Under the pieces are notes generated by a model that was not told the DNA's origin, did no database searches, and was given only the letters and a program-made list of their open reading frames with translations. Below are positions 46,418 through 56,393 of a DNA stretch of 64,000 nucleotides, one piece after another. The position numbers were made by a program, and so were the translations under genes. The DNA is taken from NCBI RefSeq assembly GCF_023273875.1, contig NZ_CP096882.1, forward strand, positions 3,348,001-3,412,000, read 5' to 3'. Within the stretch, counting starts at the first letter, position 1; each line of letters begins with the position of its first letter. Source of the stretch: Pseudarthrobacter sp. SSS035 (GTDB lineage: Bacteria > Actinomycetota > Actinomycetes > Actinomycetales > Micrococcaceae).

Positions 46418-48358
46418 ATGGAATGGTTTGCGGCCCTGCCGGGTCTCTTTGGGGCAATTGCCATACTCATGATTCCCGGGCTCCTCTTGGGCTGGACGCT
46501 AGGACTTCGGCACGTTTGGGTGATTTCACTTGCACCCCTGATGACGACGTCACTTGTGGCAGTTTCCACGCTCACCTTCTGGTGGTTGCGGATACATTGG
46601 AACGTGGTGAGCTTCGCTGTTGTCACAGTGATGGTTGGCGGGGTTGTTCTGGTGGCGGTCCGCTTCGCTAGGAAGCGCTGGCCGGCCAATTTTTCATGGT
46701 CCGCGGTCGAGCACAAGCCAGGCACAGGGTACTGGCTCGCTGTTCTGGCGGCGGTGTCCCTACTGTCCTGGCGCTACGTCCAAATCGTCGAGCATCCGGG
46801 CAACATCAACCAGGGGATTGATACGCCGTTTCACCTCAATCTGGTACGAGAGATCGTCAATGACGGAGACGGGTCGCCGTTCGCCGTGCGTTCTTTGATG
46901 GGTGAATCGTCCGGACTGTATCCGCAGATCTGGCACGCGCTGGCGGCATTGACTACTGAGGCGACGGGCTTGCCCATAATTGAGGCCGCCAATGCCCTTA
47001 ATCTTGCGATCGTGGCCGTTGCCTGGCCGCTTGGCGTACTACTGTTGGTCCACTTGGTGGTCGGGCCGAAGATTGTTGGGCTGCTCTGTGCGGCCGTTGC
47101 TAGCGCCGGATTCTTCGCCTTCCCGTTCACTGTCATGCAGAGCCAGAAGAGCGATTTCGGTCCGCTCTTTCCCTACATGCTGGCGGTGACCTTGTTGCCG
47201 CCGCTCGTCGCAGTTCTGGCGTCAGCATTGAGGTTTGGAAAGATTAGCCCCATGCCCTGGCCATTGGCCGCAACGACGCTGGGCGCAGGGATACCAGGCC
47301 TTGTACTCACGCATATGTCAGGTCTAGTGGCTCTTGTTGGCCTGTCTTCGATTTTTGCGGCCATGGCTGCGGGGCGGTCCTTCCGAACCCTCAAGCAACG
47401 GCAGTCGGATCTCTTCGGTTACTTGAAGTGGACAGCACTCTGGATCAGCGCATTCAGTTCCGGTCTAGTCGTCTGGGCTGTGGTGCGTCCTTGGACCACC
47501 ACCTGGGACCCATTCGACTCACTGCCGGCCGCCGCCGGGAGCGTCCTGTTAAACGCACCAACGCATGGCACCGTCCAATGGGGGCTCGCCGCATTGACGC
47601 TGCTCGGAACGGTGGTGCTGGTCCGGAGACGTACTGAATGGTGGTTTCTGGCGTCCTACGCCGGTGCGGTTGTGCTCTACGTCGTGTCCGCAGCGGTTCC
47701 AGATCCAATTGTCAGGCAAATCGTAATCGGCGCGTGGTATGGTGATCCGCCTCGCCTAGCTGCGCTCCTGCCCATGTTCTGGGCAGTTCTTGCCGGCGCG
47801 GCAGGTGCCTGGATACTCGAAAATATCTCCCAGCGCCGGATTCAGTGGATAGTTTCAGCTGGCGTCGCAGCTTTGGCCGCATCCATCATCATCTGGCCCA
47901 CAAATTCGCAAACGACGCCCGGTCGAGAGAATACGTACGCTCTGACTGATGCCTCGCCGCTGTTGAGCCCAGATGAACTCGAATTGTTGAAGCGGCTGAG
48001 AGACCATGTGCCGGCGGACGCTGTTATGGCCAATAACCCGTGGAATGGGAGTTCCACGGCCTATGCAATTGCGGATCGCCGTGTTCTGTTCGCGCATGCG
48101 TCTACGGGATCCAACGAAGACCGGCTGCTGACATCGGAGAAATTGAACCAGGCCCGTCCCGAATCCGAGGTTTGCGCGGCAGCAAAGCGTGAGAACGTTC
48201 GATTCCTCCTCGATTTCGGCGGCCGCTACATTGATCCGGAACGCAAGGAAGTCAATGACTTCCCAGGCTTGGACGGAGCAGATAGTTCACCAGCGTTCGT
48301 CAAGATTGACCAGCAAGGCGTGGCTGTCCTGTATAGATTTGTTGGCTGTGACACTTAG
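46418..48358 (+). CDS. Large membrane protein, DUF6541/GT-C-like
   Basis: The 646-residue protein has about fourteen hydrophobic segments with an extracytoplasmic loop GIDTPFHLNLVREIVNDGDG ... SSGLYPQIWHALAALT, and a soluble C-terminal domain (ADAVMANNPWNGSSTAYAI). The D-x-x-F-H-L region and topology resemble DUF6541 membrane proteins, which look like GT-C glycosyltransferases. Substrate unknown. ATG 46418 was chosen over TTG 46415; no good SD is visible. It is divergent from the GT2-GT39 operon. Confidence 0.75.
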   Translation: MEWFAALPGLFGAIAILMIPGLLLGWTLGLRHVWVISLAPLMTTSLVAVSTLTFWWLRIHWNVVSFAVVTVMVGGVVLVAVRFARKRWPANFSWSAVEHKPGTGYWLAVLAAVSLLSWRYVQIVEHPGNINQGIDTPFHLNLVREIVNDGDGSPFAVRSLMGESSGLYPQIWHALAALTTEATGLPIIEAANALNLAIVAVAWPLGVLLLVHLVVGPKIVGLLCAAVASAGFFAFPFTVMQSQKSDFGPLFPYMLAVTLLPPLVAVLASALRFGKISPMPWPLAATTLGAGIPGLVLTHMSGLVALVGLSSIFAAMAAGRSFRTLKQRQSDLFGYLKWTALWISAFSSGLVVWAVVRPWTTTWDPFDSLPAAAGSVLLNAPTHGTVQWGLAALTLLGTVVLVRRRTEWWFLASYAGAVVLYVVSAAVPDPIVRQIVIGAWYGDPPRLAALLPMFWAVLAGAAGAWILENISQRRIQWIVSAGVAALAASIIIWPTNSQTTPGRENTYALTDASPLLSPDELELLKRLRDHVPADAVMANNPWNGSSTAYAIADRRVLFAHASTGSNEDRLLTSEKLNQARPESEVCAAAKRENVRFLLDFGGRYIDPERKEVNDFPGLDGADSSPAFVKIDQQGVAVLYRFVGCDT

Positions 48359-48442
48359 AAGTGAAGCGCACGACCGCATAGTAGTGGCCTCGCTGCCAAG
48401 CGTGACGATAGAACCAACGCCGGCCGCCAAGCATCCATCCTC

Positions 48443-48448
48443 TAGACT
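48443..48448 (+). promoter_or_regulatory. glmM: -10 element for glmM
   Basis: TAGACT lies eight bases before the glmM ATG, which fits a leaderless message. No clear -35. Confidence 0.5.
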
Positions 48449-48456
48449 TGTCCACG

Positions 48457-49818
48457 ATGTCTAGATTATTTGGAACAGATGGTGTCCGGGGCCTGGCTAA
48501 CGGCCTGTTGACTGCCGAGCTGGCGATGAACCTGGCCCAGGCGGCCGCCGTCGTGCTTGGTCATGACCGCAATACCAGCGGCACCCGGCCCCGCGCCGTG
48601 GTGGCGCGTGACCCCCGCGCCAGCGGGGAATTCATCGCTGCCGCCGTAGAGGCAGGGCTGTCCAGTTCCGGTATCGATGTCTACGACGCCGGTGTTCTCC
48701 CGACGCCGGCCGCGGCCTACCTCGTGGCAGACCTCGACGCCGATTTCGGCGTCATGATTTCGGCCTCGCATAATCCGGCCCCTGATAACGGCATCAAGTT
48801 CTTCGCGCGCGGCGGCCAGAAGCTTCCTGATGACGTGGAGAACGCCATCGAGGAGCAGATGGGTAAGGAGCCGCAGCGGCCCGTCGGCAGCGATGTTGGC
48901 AGGATCCAGCGCTTCTCCGATGCCGAGGACCGCTACATCGTGCACCTCCTGGGCACCCTCCCGCACCGCCTGGACGGGCTGAAGGTAGTCCTGGACTGCG
49001 CCCACGGCGCCGCCAGCGGCTGTTCACCCCAGGTCTTCAAAGACGCCGGCGCCGACGTAATCGTGATCGGCGCCGAGCCGGACGGCCACAACATCAACGA
49101 CGGAGTGGGCTCCACCCATCTCGGTCCGCTCAAAGCCGCGGTGCTGAAGCACGGGGCCGACCTCGGCATCGCCCACGACGGCGACGCCGACCGGTGCCTC
49201 GCTGTGGACCACGAAGGCACCGAAGTGGACGGCGACCAGATCATGGCGATCCTGGCCGTCGCCCTCAAAGCCTCAGGCAAGCTCATCGACGACGTCCTGG
49301 TGGCCACCGTGATGAGCAACCTCGGCCTCAAGATCGCACTGCGCCAAGCAGGCATCACGATCCGCGAAACAGGTGTCGGGGACCGCTACGTCCTTGAGGA
49401 GATGCGCGACGGCGGATACAACCTCGGCGGCGAGCAGTCCGGCCACGTGATCTTCGCTGACTACGCCACCACAGGCGACGGCGTCCTCACCGGGCTCCAG
49501 ATTGCCGCGCAGGTCGCCCTGACGGGCCGGCCGCTCAAACAGCTCGCCACTGTGATGACCAAGCTCCCGCAGGTACTCATCAACGTCAAGGGCGTTGACC
49601 GCACGCGCGTGGGTAGTTCCGACGCGCTGGCGCAGGCCGTGGTCCTGGCCGAAGCCGAGCTGGGCGATAACGGACGTGTCCTGCTCCGCCCCTCAGGCAC
49701 CGAACCCGTAGTGCGGGTCATGGTGGAAGCAGGGGATGAGGCAACAGCCCACTCCATCGCTGAACGCCTGGCCCAGGTTGTCCGCACCGAGCTCGCGCTC
49801 GAGCTGGTCACCGACTGA
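48457..49818 (+). CDS. glmM: Phosphoglucosamine mutase
   Basis: The 453-residue enzyme turns glucosamine-6-phosphate into glucosamine-1-phosphate for UDP-GlcNAc and peptidoglycan. It has [10 protein letters not shown] at the start, the catalytic phosphoserine loop ISASHNP (Ser104), the metal site AHDGDADRC and the phosphate-binding [15 protein letters not shown] 48457 follows a -10 element; an in-frame TTG at 48448 overlaps that -10 and is rejected. glmS is 2.5 kb downstream. Confidence 0.96.
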   Translation: MSRLFGTDGVRGLANGLLTAELAMNLAQAAAVVLGHDRNTSGTRPRAVVARDPRASGEFIAAAVEAGLSSSGIDVYDAGVLPTPAAAYLVADLDADFGVMISASHNPAPDNGIKFFARGGQKLPDDVENAIEEQMGKEPQRPVGSDVGRIQRFSDAEDRYIVHLLGTLPHRLDGLKVVLDCAHGAASGCSPQVFKDAGADVIVIGAEPDGHNINDGVGSTHLGPLKAAVLKHGADLGIAHDGDADRCLAVDHEGTEVDGDQIMAILAVALKASGKLIDDVLVATVMSNLGLKIALRQAGITIRETGVGDRYVLEEMRDGGYNLGGEQSGHVIFADYATTGDGVLTGLQIAAQVALTGRPLKQLATVMTKLPQVLINVKGVDRTRVGSSDALAQAVVLAEAELGDNGRVLLRPSGTEPVVRVMVEAGDEATAHSIAERLAQVVRTELALELVTD

Positions 49819-49835
49819 TCCACAACACAACCAAA

Positions 49836-49867
49836 TGTGGCCCGCCTCCGTCAGGAAGCGGGCCACA
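49836..49867. terminator. Bidirectional hairpin between glmM and mscL
   Basis: TGTGGCCCGC and GCGGGCCACA form a perfect 10-bp stem with a 12-base loop between two convergent genes. There is no strong T-tract on either side; it probably serves both genes. Confidence 0.6.
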
Positions 49868-49883
49868 CGTGTCTGCGGTGAGG

Positions 49884-50273
49884 TTACGGGGTGCGCTGCT
49901 GCAGCGAGTCCCGGATTTCGGTCAGCAGGGCGATCTGCGGATCCTCTGCAGCCTCTTCCTTGACTTCGGGGTTGATGCCCAGTTTGCGGTTGCGGAGTTC
50001 GATCATGTGGTTCATCGGCATGATAACCACGAAGTAGATGGCAGCGGCCACCAATACGAACGAAATGATTGAGGAAATAACGGATCCATACATGAATCCC
50101 TCCCACTGCATTTCTGCAATGCCCTTGGCACTGAACAGGCGGCCGATCAGCGGTGTGAGCAGGCCTTCGACGATTGAGGTCACGACGGCGCCAAAAGCGG
50201 CACCCATCACGACGGCGACGGCAAGGTCTACGACATTGCCCTTCATGATGAAATTCTTGAATCCTGTCAACAT
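49884..50273 (-). CDS. mscL: Large-conductance mechanosensitive channel MscL
   Basis: The 129-residue protein has MLTGFKNFIMKGNVVDLAVA, two membrane helices and a charged C-terminal helix (LRNRKLGINPEVKEEAAED). It opens under membrane tension to release solutes on osmotic downshock. ATG 50273 was chosen; TAGCTT lies 7 bases upstream (50281-50286), another leaderless pattern. Confidence 0.95.
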   Translation of the reverse strand: MLTGFKNFIMKGNVVDLAVAVVMGAAFGAVVTSIVEGLLTPLIGRLFSAKGIAEMQWEGFMYGSVISSIISFVLVAAAIYFVVIMPMNHMIELRNRKLGINPEVKEEAAEDPQIALLTEIRDSLQQRTP

Positions 50274-50365
50274 ACAAACCAAGCTAGCTCACCAACCTGA
50301 GCCGCACATGACGGATCTGTAAATTCCTGCGGGCGTGTCGGGAACTAAGTATGCGTAGCTTACGT

Positions 50366-51235
50366 TTAGGGATATCCCGGCGCCGCGTCCACACCGAAGT
50401 ACTCCTCCACGGTGCTGATGCCCCGGGTCGCCATATCGGTGGCGGCTTCCACGCCGATGTACCGCAGGTGCCACGGCTCGTAGTAGTAGCCGGTGATCGG
50501 GTGGAACATCCACGGATACCGCACCACAAAACCGAAGCGGTGGCCGTTCGCCTTCGCCCATACCGCCGCCGGCTGATCGGCGAAGCACGGCTGGAACGCG
50601 CACGCCCCGCCGCTGTCGCCGATGTCGAAGGACCAGCCGGTCTGGTGTTCCGAGTATCCGGGGCGGGCGCTTGCGGTGTCGGCATCGGCCTGTCCGCGCG
50701 CTGCCACATAGCCGTTGTACGTGGTCACCTGCGTGCCGTAGGAGCGGTAACCGCTGGCGAGCGTCATGACGACTCCGTCCTGCGCGGCCGCGGCGAACAT
50801 CGCGTCCGCGGCCGCCGCCGTCGTGCTGTTCAGCAGGGCCGCCTCGCCCGAAACGGCCAGCGTGACGTTGGGCTGGACCAGATCCGCCGGAACGTAGTCC
50901 GCCGGCGCCAGCGGACGGTGTTTGTTGACCACCAGCCACGGGCTGCCCGGATCCGTCAGCGAGAACTGACGGGGCAGCGCTGCCGACGGCGGTACGGGAG
51001 CCTGCGGCGGCGGCTCAGCTGCCGCCGTCGTGCTTTCCACTGAAGGGACCGCGACGGCCGTGGGGGATGCGGAAGTCACCCCAGGTGCAGGGGAGGAGGA
51101 CGACGGCGTCACCGCGGCGGGTGCCTCCGGCGTGCACGCTGCCAGGACCGTCAGCCCGGCTCCGGCGGCGAGGAAGCGGGTGAAGGAGCGGCGGCTGGCC
51201 CCCGAGGGGCCGCCTGCCACGCAGTCATGGCACAC
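50366..51235 (-). CDS. M15-family D,D-carboxypeptidase-like lipoprotein
   Basis: The 289-residue protein has a Tat-type signal (SRRSFTRFLAAGAGL) with lipobox LAAC (Cys34), a long Pro/Ser/Ala/Thr linker and a VanY-type zinc peptidase domain: SGYRSYGTQV, the ligands in YSEHQTGWSFDIGDSGG, and EPWHLRYIG. It should trim peptidoglycan stem peptides at the cell surface. The GTG at 51235 is 5 bases after the coaA stop; a GTG at 51220 directly before the signal is an alternative. Confidence 0.87.
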   Translation of the reverse strand: MCHDCVAGGPSGASRRSFTRFLAAGAGLTVLAACTPEAPAAVTPSSSSPAPGVTSASPTAVAVPSVESTTAAAEPPPQAPVPPSAALPRQFSLTDPGSPWLVVNKHRPLAPADYVPADLVQPNVTLAVSGEAALLNSTTAAAADAMFAAAAQDGVVMTLASGYRSYGTQVTTYNGYVAARGQADADTASARPGYSEHQTGWSFDIGDSGGACAFQPCFADQPAAVWAKANGHRFGFVVRYPWMFHPITGYYYEPWHLRYIGVEAATDMATRGISTVEEYFGVDAAPGYP

Positions 51236-51240
51236 GTGTG

Positions 51241-52206
51241 TTAAACCTTCCGCAGGAGCATGCGGCGGATGGAGTGGTCCGCGTCCTTGGACAGAACCAG
51301 CTGGGCGCGGCCACGGGTGGGGAGGACGTTTTCCTCCAGGTTGGGCTCATTGATGCGCTTCCAGATGTCCCGGGCGGTGCGCTCGGCTTCCTCGTCGGAA
51401 AGCGTCGCATAGCGGTGGAAGTAGGACTCCGGCTGCGCGAACGCGGTGCTCTGGAGCTTGCGGAACCGCTCCACGTACCACTCCTCGATGTAGGAGGTCT
51501 TGGCGTCCACATAGATGGAGAAATCGAAGAAGTCGCTCAGGGCCAGGCCCTGCTTGCCGTCATGGCGCGGGCGGGCGGGGGCCAGCACGTTCAGGCCCTC
51601 CACGATCAGCACGTCCGGGCGGCGGACCACCACTTCCTTGTCCGGAACGATGTCGTACGTGACGTGGGAGTACCAGGGCGCCCGGACTTCCTCCGCGCCG
51701 CCCTTGATCTCGCTCACAAAGCGCAGCAGCGCGCGGCGGTCGTAGGACTCGGGGAAACCTTTGCGTTCCAGCAGTTGGCGGCGCTTGAGCTCAGCCAGGG
51801 GATAGAGGAAGCCGTCGGTGGTGATCAGCTCAACATTGGGGGTGCCGGGCCAGCGCCGCAGCATCTCCCGGAGCACGCGGGCGATTGTGGACTTGCCCAC
51901 GGCCACCGAGCCGGCCACGCCAATGACAAACGGGGTGCGCTGGGTCTGCTCACCCAGGAAGGTGGTGGTGGCCGAATGAAGCTGGCCCGCGGCCTCCACA
52001 TAAAGGTGCAGGAGCCGCGACAGGGGCAGGTAGACCTCGCGGATCTCCTTCATGTCCAGGGGATCGCCGAGGCCACGCAGACGGACAATGTCCTCTTCGT
52101 TAAGGGGCTGCTCCATCTGGGCGGCGAGCCGGGACCAGGTCTGGCGGTCCAGCTCAACGAACGGGGAGACACCCTCACCGTTCGCTTCATTGCGTTGCAA
52201 AGTCAC
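51241..52206 (-). CDS. coaA: Type I pantothenate kinase
   Basis: The 321-residue enzyme phosphorylates pantothenate, the first step to coenzyme A. It shows [14 protein letters not shown], the P-loop [22 protein letters not shown], and [11 protein letters not shown]. Start GTG 52206 was chosen since CAGAAT lies seven bases upstream and the sequence before it is not conserved; the open frame continues 30 codons further. It is divergent from glmS, 88 bases away. Confidence 0.95.
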   Translation of the reverse strand: MTLQRNEANGEGVSPFVELDRQTWSRLAAQMEQPLNEEDIVRLRGLGDPLDMKEIREVYLPLSRLLHLYVEAAGQLHSATTTFLGEQTQRTPFVIGVAGSVAVGKSTIARVLREMLRRWPGTPNVELITTDGFLYPLAELKRRQLLERKGFPESYDRRALLRFVSEIKGGAEEVRAPWYSHVTYDIVPDKEVVVRRPDVLIVEGLNVLAPARPRHDGKQGLALSDFFDFSIYVDAKTSYIEEWYVERFRKLQSTAFAQPESYFHRYATLSDEEAERTARDIWKRINEPNLEENVLPTRGRAQLVLSKDADHSIRRMLLRKV

Positions 52207-52213
52207 TTTAGAG

Positions 52214-52219
52214 ATTCTG
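52214..52219 (-). promoter_or_regulatory. coaA: -10 element for leaderless coaA mRNA
   Basis: On the minus strand GGGCAGAAT gives CAGAAT seven bases before the GTG start. The same block precedes the P1 peptidase gene. Confidence 0.5.
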
Positions 52220-52281
52220 CCCCTCGCGCGGCTGAGAGCGAAATGGAGCACCCTAAGTTTAGATCTCAACCCGGCTGCCGA

Positions 52282-52287
52282 TAAGCT
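52282..52287 (+). promoter_or_regulatory. glmS: -10 element for leaderless glmS mRNA
   Basis: TAAGCT lies seven bases before the ATG at 52295; TTTAGA at 52258-52263 is a possible weak -35 with 18 bases between. Confidence 0.5.
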
Positions 52288-52294
52288 GGAGCCC

Positions 52295-54187
52295 ATGTGT
52301 GGAATCGTTGGATATGTGGGCCATTCTGCTGGCCGTGTGAATGCCGGTCACAGTGCGTTGGATGTAGTCCTTGAGGGATTGCGCCGTCTGGAGTACCGGG
52401 GTTACGACTCTGCAGGTGTCGCGGTGGTCTCCGAGGGGTCCATCGAGTCCCGGAAGAAGTCCGGCAAGCTGAGCAACCTCCTCGCCGAGCTGGAGGCCCA
52501 CCCGCTGCCGGAGACGTTCACCGGCATCGGCCACACCCGCTGGGCCACGCACGGCGGCCCCACGGACCAGAACGCGCACCCGCACCTGTCCGACGGCGGC
52601 AAGCTGGCCCTGATCCACAACGGCATCATCGAGAACTTCGCCGAGCTGAAGCTGGAGCTGGTGGCCAAGGGCTACGCGTTCGAGTCCGAGACGGACACCG
52701 AGGTCGCGGCCGTGCTGCTGGGCGATATCTTCCGCAACAAGCTCGGTGGTGTGGCGTCCGACGGCGGCCTGACGCTGGCGATGCAGTACGCCTGCCAGCG
52801 CCTTGAGGGTGCGTTCACGCTGCTGGCGGTCCACGCGGACCAGCCCGACGTCGTGGTTGCCGCCCGCCGCAACTCACCCCTGGTGGTGGGCCTGGGCGAT
52901 GGCGAGAACTTCCTGGGCTCGGACGTGTCCGGCTTCATCGATTACACCCGCCGTGCGGTGGAGCTGGGCCAGGACCAGATTGTCACCATCACCGCTGACA
53001 CGGTGGAGATCACCGATTTCTATGGCGCCCCGGCCGAGGGCAAGGAATACCACGTTGACTGGGATCCGGAATCGGCGGAAAAGGGCGGTTTCCCGTCCTT
53101 CATGGAGAAGGAAATCCATGACCAGCCCGACGCGGTGCTGCAGACCCTGCTGGGCCGCTCGGACGTCAACGGCAGGCTGACCCTGGATGAGCTCCGTATT
53201 GACCCGCAGCTGCTGAAGAACGTCGACAAGATCATTGTGCTGGCCTGCGGGACGTCGGCGTATGCCGGGCAGGTGGCCAAGTACGCCATCGAGCACTGGT
53301 GCCGGATTGCCACCGAGGTGGAGCTCTCCCACGAGTTCCGGTACCGGGACCCGATCGTGGACGAGAACACCCTGATCGTTTCGATCTCCCAGTCCGGGGA
53401 GACGATGGACACGCTGATGGCTGTCCGTTACGCCAAGGAACAGGGCGCCAAGACGGTCTCGATCTGCAACACCAACGGCTCCACCATCCCGCGTGAATCC
53501 GACGCCGTGCTCTACACACACGCCGGCCCGGAAATCGCCGTGGCTTCCACCAAGGCGTTCCTGGCGCAGATCACGGCGGCGTATCTGCTGGGCCTGTACC
53601 TGGCGCAGCTGCGCGGGAACAAGTTCCAGGGCGAGATCAAGGACATCCTGGCGGACCTGAACAAGATCCCGGCCAAGATCCAGCGGATCCTGGACAACGA
53701 GGCGCAGATCAAGGAACTCGGCGAGTCCATGGCCGACGCGAAGTCCGTGCTGTTCCTGGGCCGCCACGTCGGCTTCCCGGTGGCCATGGAAGGTGCGCTG
53801 AAGCTCAAGGAACTCGCGTACATCCACGCCGAGGGCTTCGCCGCCGGTGAGCTGAAGCACGGCCCCATCGCGCTGATCGAGGAGGGCCAGCCGGTGTTTG
53901 TGGTGGTCCCGTCCCCGCGCGGACGCGACTCGCTGCACGCCAAGGTTGTCTCCAACATCCAGGAAGTCCGGGCGCGCGGCGCCAAGACCATTGTGATCGC
54001 CGAAGAAGGCGACGAGGCAGTCAAGGCCTACGCCGAGCACGTCTTCTACATCCCGGAGACCCCCGTGCTGCTGGCCCCGCTGCTCAGCACGGTCCCGCTG
54101 CAGATCTTCGCCCTGGCCCTCGCCTCGGCCAAGGGCTACGACGTGGACCAGCCCCGCAACCTCGCCAAGAGCGTCACCGTAGAGTAA
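52295..54187 (+). CDS. glmS: Glutamine-fructose-6-phosphate aminotransferase (isomerising)
   Basis: The 630-residue enzyme makes glucosamine-6-phosphate. It starts [10 protein letters not shown] with Cys2 as the glutaminase nucleophile (residues 1-~240) and continues with two SIS domains ([36 protein letters not shown]) and the C-terminal AKSVTVE. ATG 52295 is fixed by the requirement for Cys at position 2; the open frame upstream is not used. No glmS ribozyme is visible in the short upstream region. Confidence 0.97.
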   Translation: MCGIVGYVGHSAGRVNAGHSALDVVLEGLRRLEYRGYDSAGVAVVSEGSIESRKKSGKLSNLLAELEAHPLPETFTGIGHTRWATHGGPTDQNAHPHLSDGGKLALIHNGIIENFAELKLELVAKGYAFESETDTEVAAVLLGDIFRNKLGGVASDGGLTLAMQYACQRLEGAFTLLAVHADQPDVVVAARRNSPLVVGLGDGENFLGSDVSGFIDYTRRAVELGQDQIVTITADTVEITDFYGAPAEGKEYHVDWDPESAEKGGFPSFMEKEIHDQPDAVLQTLLGRSDVNGRLTLDELRIDPQLLKNVDKIIVLACGTSAYAGQVAKYAIEHWCRIATEVELSHEFRYRDPIVDENTLIVSISQSGETMDTLMAVRYAKEQGAKTVSICNTNGSTIPRESDAVLYTHAGPEIAVASTKAFLAQITAAYLLGLYLAQLRGNKFQGEIKDILADLNKIPAKIQRILDNEAQIKELGESMADAKSVLFLGRHVGFPVAMEGALKLKELAYIHAEGFAAGELKHGPIALIEEGQPVFVVVPSPRGRDSLHAKVVSNIQEVRARGAKTIVIAEEGDEAVKAYAEHVFYIPETPVLLAPLLSTVPLQIFALALASAKGYDVDQPRNLAKSVTVE

Positions 54188-54233
54188 CCGCAGGCCGGCC
54201 GGCCAAGAGCCGGTCAGTACCCAGCGAAATGGA

Positions 54234-54261
54234 AGCCCCGAGCCTTAGGCTCGGGGCTTTT
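54234..54261 (+). terminator. Terminator after glmS
   Basis: AGCCCCGAGCC and GGCTCGGGGCT form an 11-bp stem with a TTA loop followed by TTTTG, 47 bases after the glmS stop. Confidence 0.88.
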
Positions 54262-54310
54262 GTTGTCTGCCGCGCAGCGCGCTGTGCGCGGCAGGCGCGG
54301 AGTGTCCCCG

Positions 54311-54316
54311 TAGAAT
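54311..54316 (+). promoter_or_regulatory. acpS: -10 element for leaderless acpS mRNA
   Basis: TAGAAT lies six bases before the ATG. A palindrome (TGCCGCGCA ... TGCGCGGCA, 54268-54294) covers the place of the -35 and might bind a regulator. Confidence 0.55.
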
Positions 54317-54322
54317 AGCGCC

Positions 54323-54670
54323 ATGATTGTTGGCATTGGCGTAGACGTTGTAGACATCGAGCGGTTCGGCCGCCAGCTTGAGCGCACTCCGGGGCTCCGG
54401 GACCGGCTGTTCGTGCCCGCGGAACGTGAGTTGAACACCCGCTCCTTGGCCGCGAGGTTCGCCGCCAAGGAGGCCGTGGCCAAGGTCCTCGGCGCGCCGG
54501 CCGGCATGAACTGGCAAGACTGCTGGATCGGCCTGGACCAGCACGGACCCACCATCCAGGTCAAAGGAACTGTGCTGGCGGTGGCCGAGTCCAAGGGCGT
54601 CAAACGCTGGCACGTCTCCATGAGCCACGACGGCGGCATTGCCACCTCCACGGTACTGGCCGAAGGCTGA
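54323..54670 (+). CDS. acpS: Holo-[acyl-carrier-protein] synthase
   Basis: The 115-residue phosphopantetheinyl transferase moves the 4'-phosphopantetheine of CoA onto ACP. It has [14 protein letters not shown] (Asp8 magnesium ligand), [14 protein letters not shown] (Glu and Lys) and [10 protein letters not shown]. It starts six bases after a -10 element. nnr follows after 37 bases; acpS next to this gene is common. Confidence 0.96.
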   Translation: MIVGIGVDVVDIERFGRQLERTPGLRDRLFVPAERELNTRSLAARFAAKEAVAKVLGAPAGMNWQDCWIGLDQHGPTIQVKGTVLAVAESKGVKRWHVSMSHDGGIATSTVLAEG

Positions 54671-54707
54671 ACCACTTACTGCTCAGCCCAACGACGGACC
54701 TGACACC

Positions 54708-56321
54708 ATGATCAGTGCCTATACCGGAACCCAGATCAGGGCAGCAGAACAGCCGTTCCTGGCTGCCGGGATGGGCGATGTTCTGATGGGGCGGGCCTCC
54801 TACGGGCTCGCCAACGCGGTGGTCCACGAGCTGAAGTCACGCGGCCAGCGGCATTACGGCGCCAGCGTGGCCGTCCTGGCGGGCAAAGGCAACAACGGGG
54901 GAGACGGCCTCTTCGCCGCGTCACTCCTGGCGGCCAGGGGAATGCGTACGACGGCGGTACTCACCGCCGGAACGGCCCACGCCGAGGCGCTGGCTGCCTT
55001 TGAGCGCGCCGGGGGGCGCGTACACCTCCTCACCGAATCCAACGCCAGCCAATTGGCCGCACACGTGGCGGGTGTCGACGTCGTAATTGACGCGATCCTG
55101 GGGACGGGCGCCCGCGGCGGCCTTAGAGGCGCGGCCGCCGGCCTGGTGCGCGGCCTTTCGGATTTGCGGCTGTCGTCTGCGGATGCGGGGATTGTGGTGG
55201 CCTGCGATATTCCCAGCGGCGTCGACGCCGACACCGGGGAAGCCCATGTGCCGGTCCTGTCCGCGGACCTGACCGTCACCTTCGCCGCCGCCAAGGTGGG
55301 GTTGCTGGCGGACCCGGGCGCCGATCACGCCGGCCACATCCACGTGGTGCCCATCGGCATCGAAGACGAACTGCCCTGGCCGGCGCTGCGCAGGTTTGAA
55401 CCGGTGGACCTGGCCCGGCTCCTGCCGCAGCCCGGAAGGCGCTCGCACAAGTATTCCCGCGGCGTCCTGGGCGTCGTGGCCGGATCCGCCGATTATCCGG
55501 GCGCCGCCGTGCTGGCCTGCCGGGGTGCGTTGGCCGCCGGCGCGGGGATGGTCCGCTACCTGGGCCCGCCCGAGGTGGCCGACCTGGTGCGGCAGTCGTG
55601 CCCGGAGGTGGTGTGCAGCACGGGCTCTGTCGCGGAGACGCACGTCCAGGCGTGGCTGGTGGGTTCGGGCATGGGACCCGGCGATACCGAACAGCTCCAG
55701 CGCGCCCGTGACGCCGTGGAATCCGGTCTGCCAGTGATCGCCGACGCCGGAGCGCTTCCCGCCCTGCCCTCGATCCTGGCGCCGCAGGTGGTGCTCACAC
55801 CGCACGCCGGCGAATTGGCATCGCTACTCCAGCGGCTGGCGTCTTCCCCGGACAGCCCGGACTTTGATCCCACCCCGGACCGTACCGCCGTCGAATCCTC
55901 CACCCTTGGCGCGGCCCGGCATGCCGCCGTGCTCACCGAGGCCACTGTGCTGCTGAAGGGTGCCACCACCCTGGTCGCGTCGCCCTTCCAGGATTTCTAC
56001 AGCCAGGCGGACGGCACGGCGTGGCTCGCCACCGCCGGAAGCGGCGACGTCCTGGCCGGCATCATCGGTGCGCTGCTCGCCCAACTGGGGTCCGACGTCG
56101 GACGCTTCCGTGATGCGGGCATCGATCCCGACGAGCGCTGGGCAGCTATTGCCGCCCTCGGGGCCAGCCTCCACGGCCTCGCGGGAGCGGCCGCCTCCGG
56201 CGGCGGACCGCTGACGGCCGGCCGGATTGCGGACGCCGTACCAGACGTTTGGTATAAAGTCAGCCTGCTTAGTAAGCAGGCGGGCCGGAAACGTAATAGT
56301 CACACCCACCCGCTACCGTAG
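54708..56321 (+). CDS. nnr: Bifunctional NAD(P)H-hydrate epimerase/dehydratase
   Basis: The 537-residue repair enzyme restores damaged NAD(P)HX. Residues 1-~215 are the YjeF_N epimerase (GKGNNGGDGLFAASLLAARG, IDAILGTGARGG, CDIPSGVDADTG); residues ~235-530 are the ADP/ATP-dependent dehydratase with a ribokinase-like fold (LTPHAGELASLL, LLKGATTLVA, ATAGSGDVLAGIIGALLAQ). ATG 54708 matches the family start (MISAYTGTQIRAAE). Confidence 0.94.
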   Translation: MISAYTGTQIRAAEQPFLAAGMGDVLMGRASYGLANAVVHELKSRGQRHYGASVAVLAGKGNNGGDGLFAASLLAARGMRTTAVLTAGTAHAEALAAFERAGGRVHLLTESNASQLAAHVAGVDVVIDAILGTGARGGLRGAAAGLVRGLSDLRLSSADAGIVVACDIPSGVDADTGEAHVPVLSADLTVTFAAAKVGLLADPGADHAGHIHVVPIGIEDELPWPALRRFEPVDLARLLPQPGRRSHKYSRGVLGVVAGSADYPGAAVLACRGALAAGAGMVRYLGPPEVADLVRQSCPEVVCSTGSVAETHVQAWLVGSGMGPGDTEQLQRARDAVESGLPVIADAGALPALPSILAPQVVLTPHAGELASLLQRLASSPDSPDFDPTPDRTAVESSTLGAARHAAVLTEATVLLKGATTLVASPFQDFYSQADGTAWLATAGSGDVLAGIIGALLAQLGSDVGRFRDAGIDPDERWAAIAALGASLHGLAGAAASGGGPLTAGRIADAVPDVWYKVSLLSKQAGRKRNSHTHPLP

Positions 56322-56393
56322 GCATAGGTTTTGTACCGGCAGGGGCGGTTTTGTGTCCACGCACCCGCTGTCGAACAACGATGAGGAGCACGC

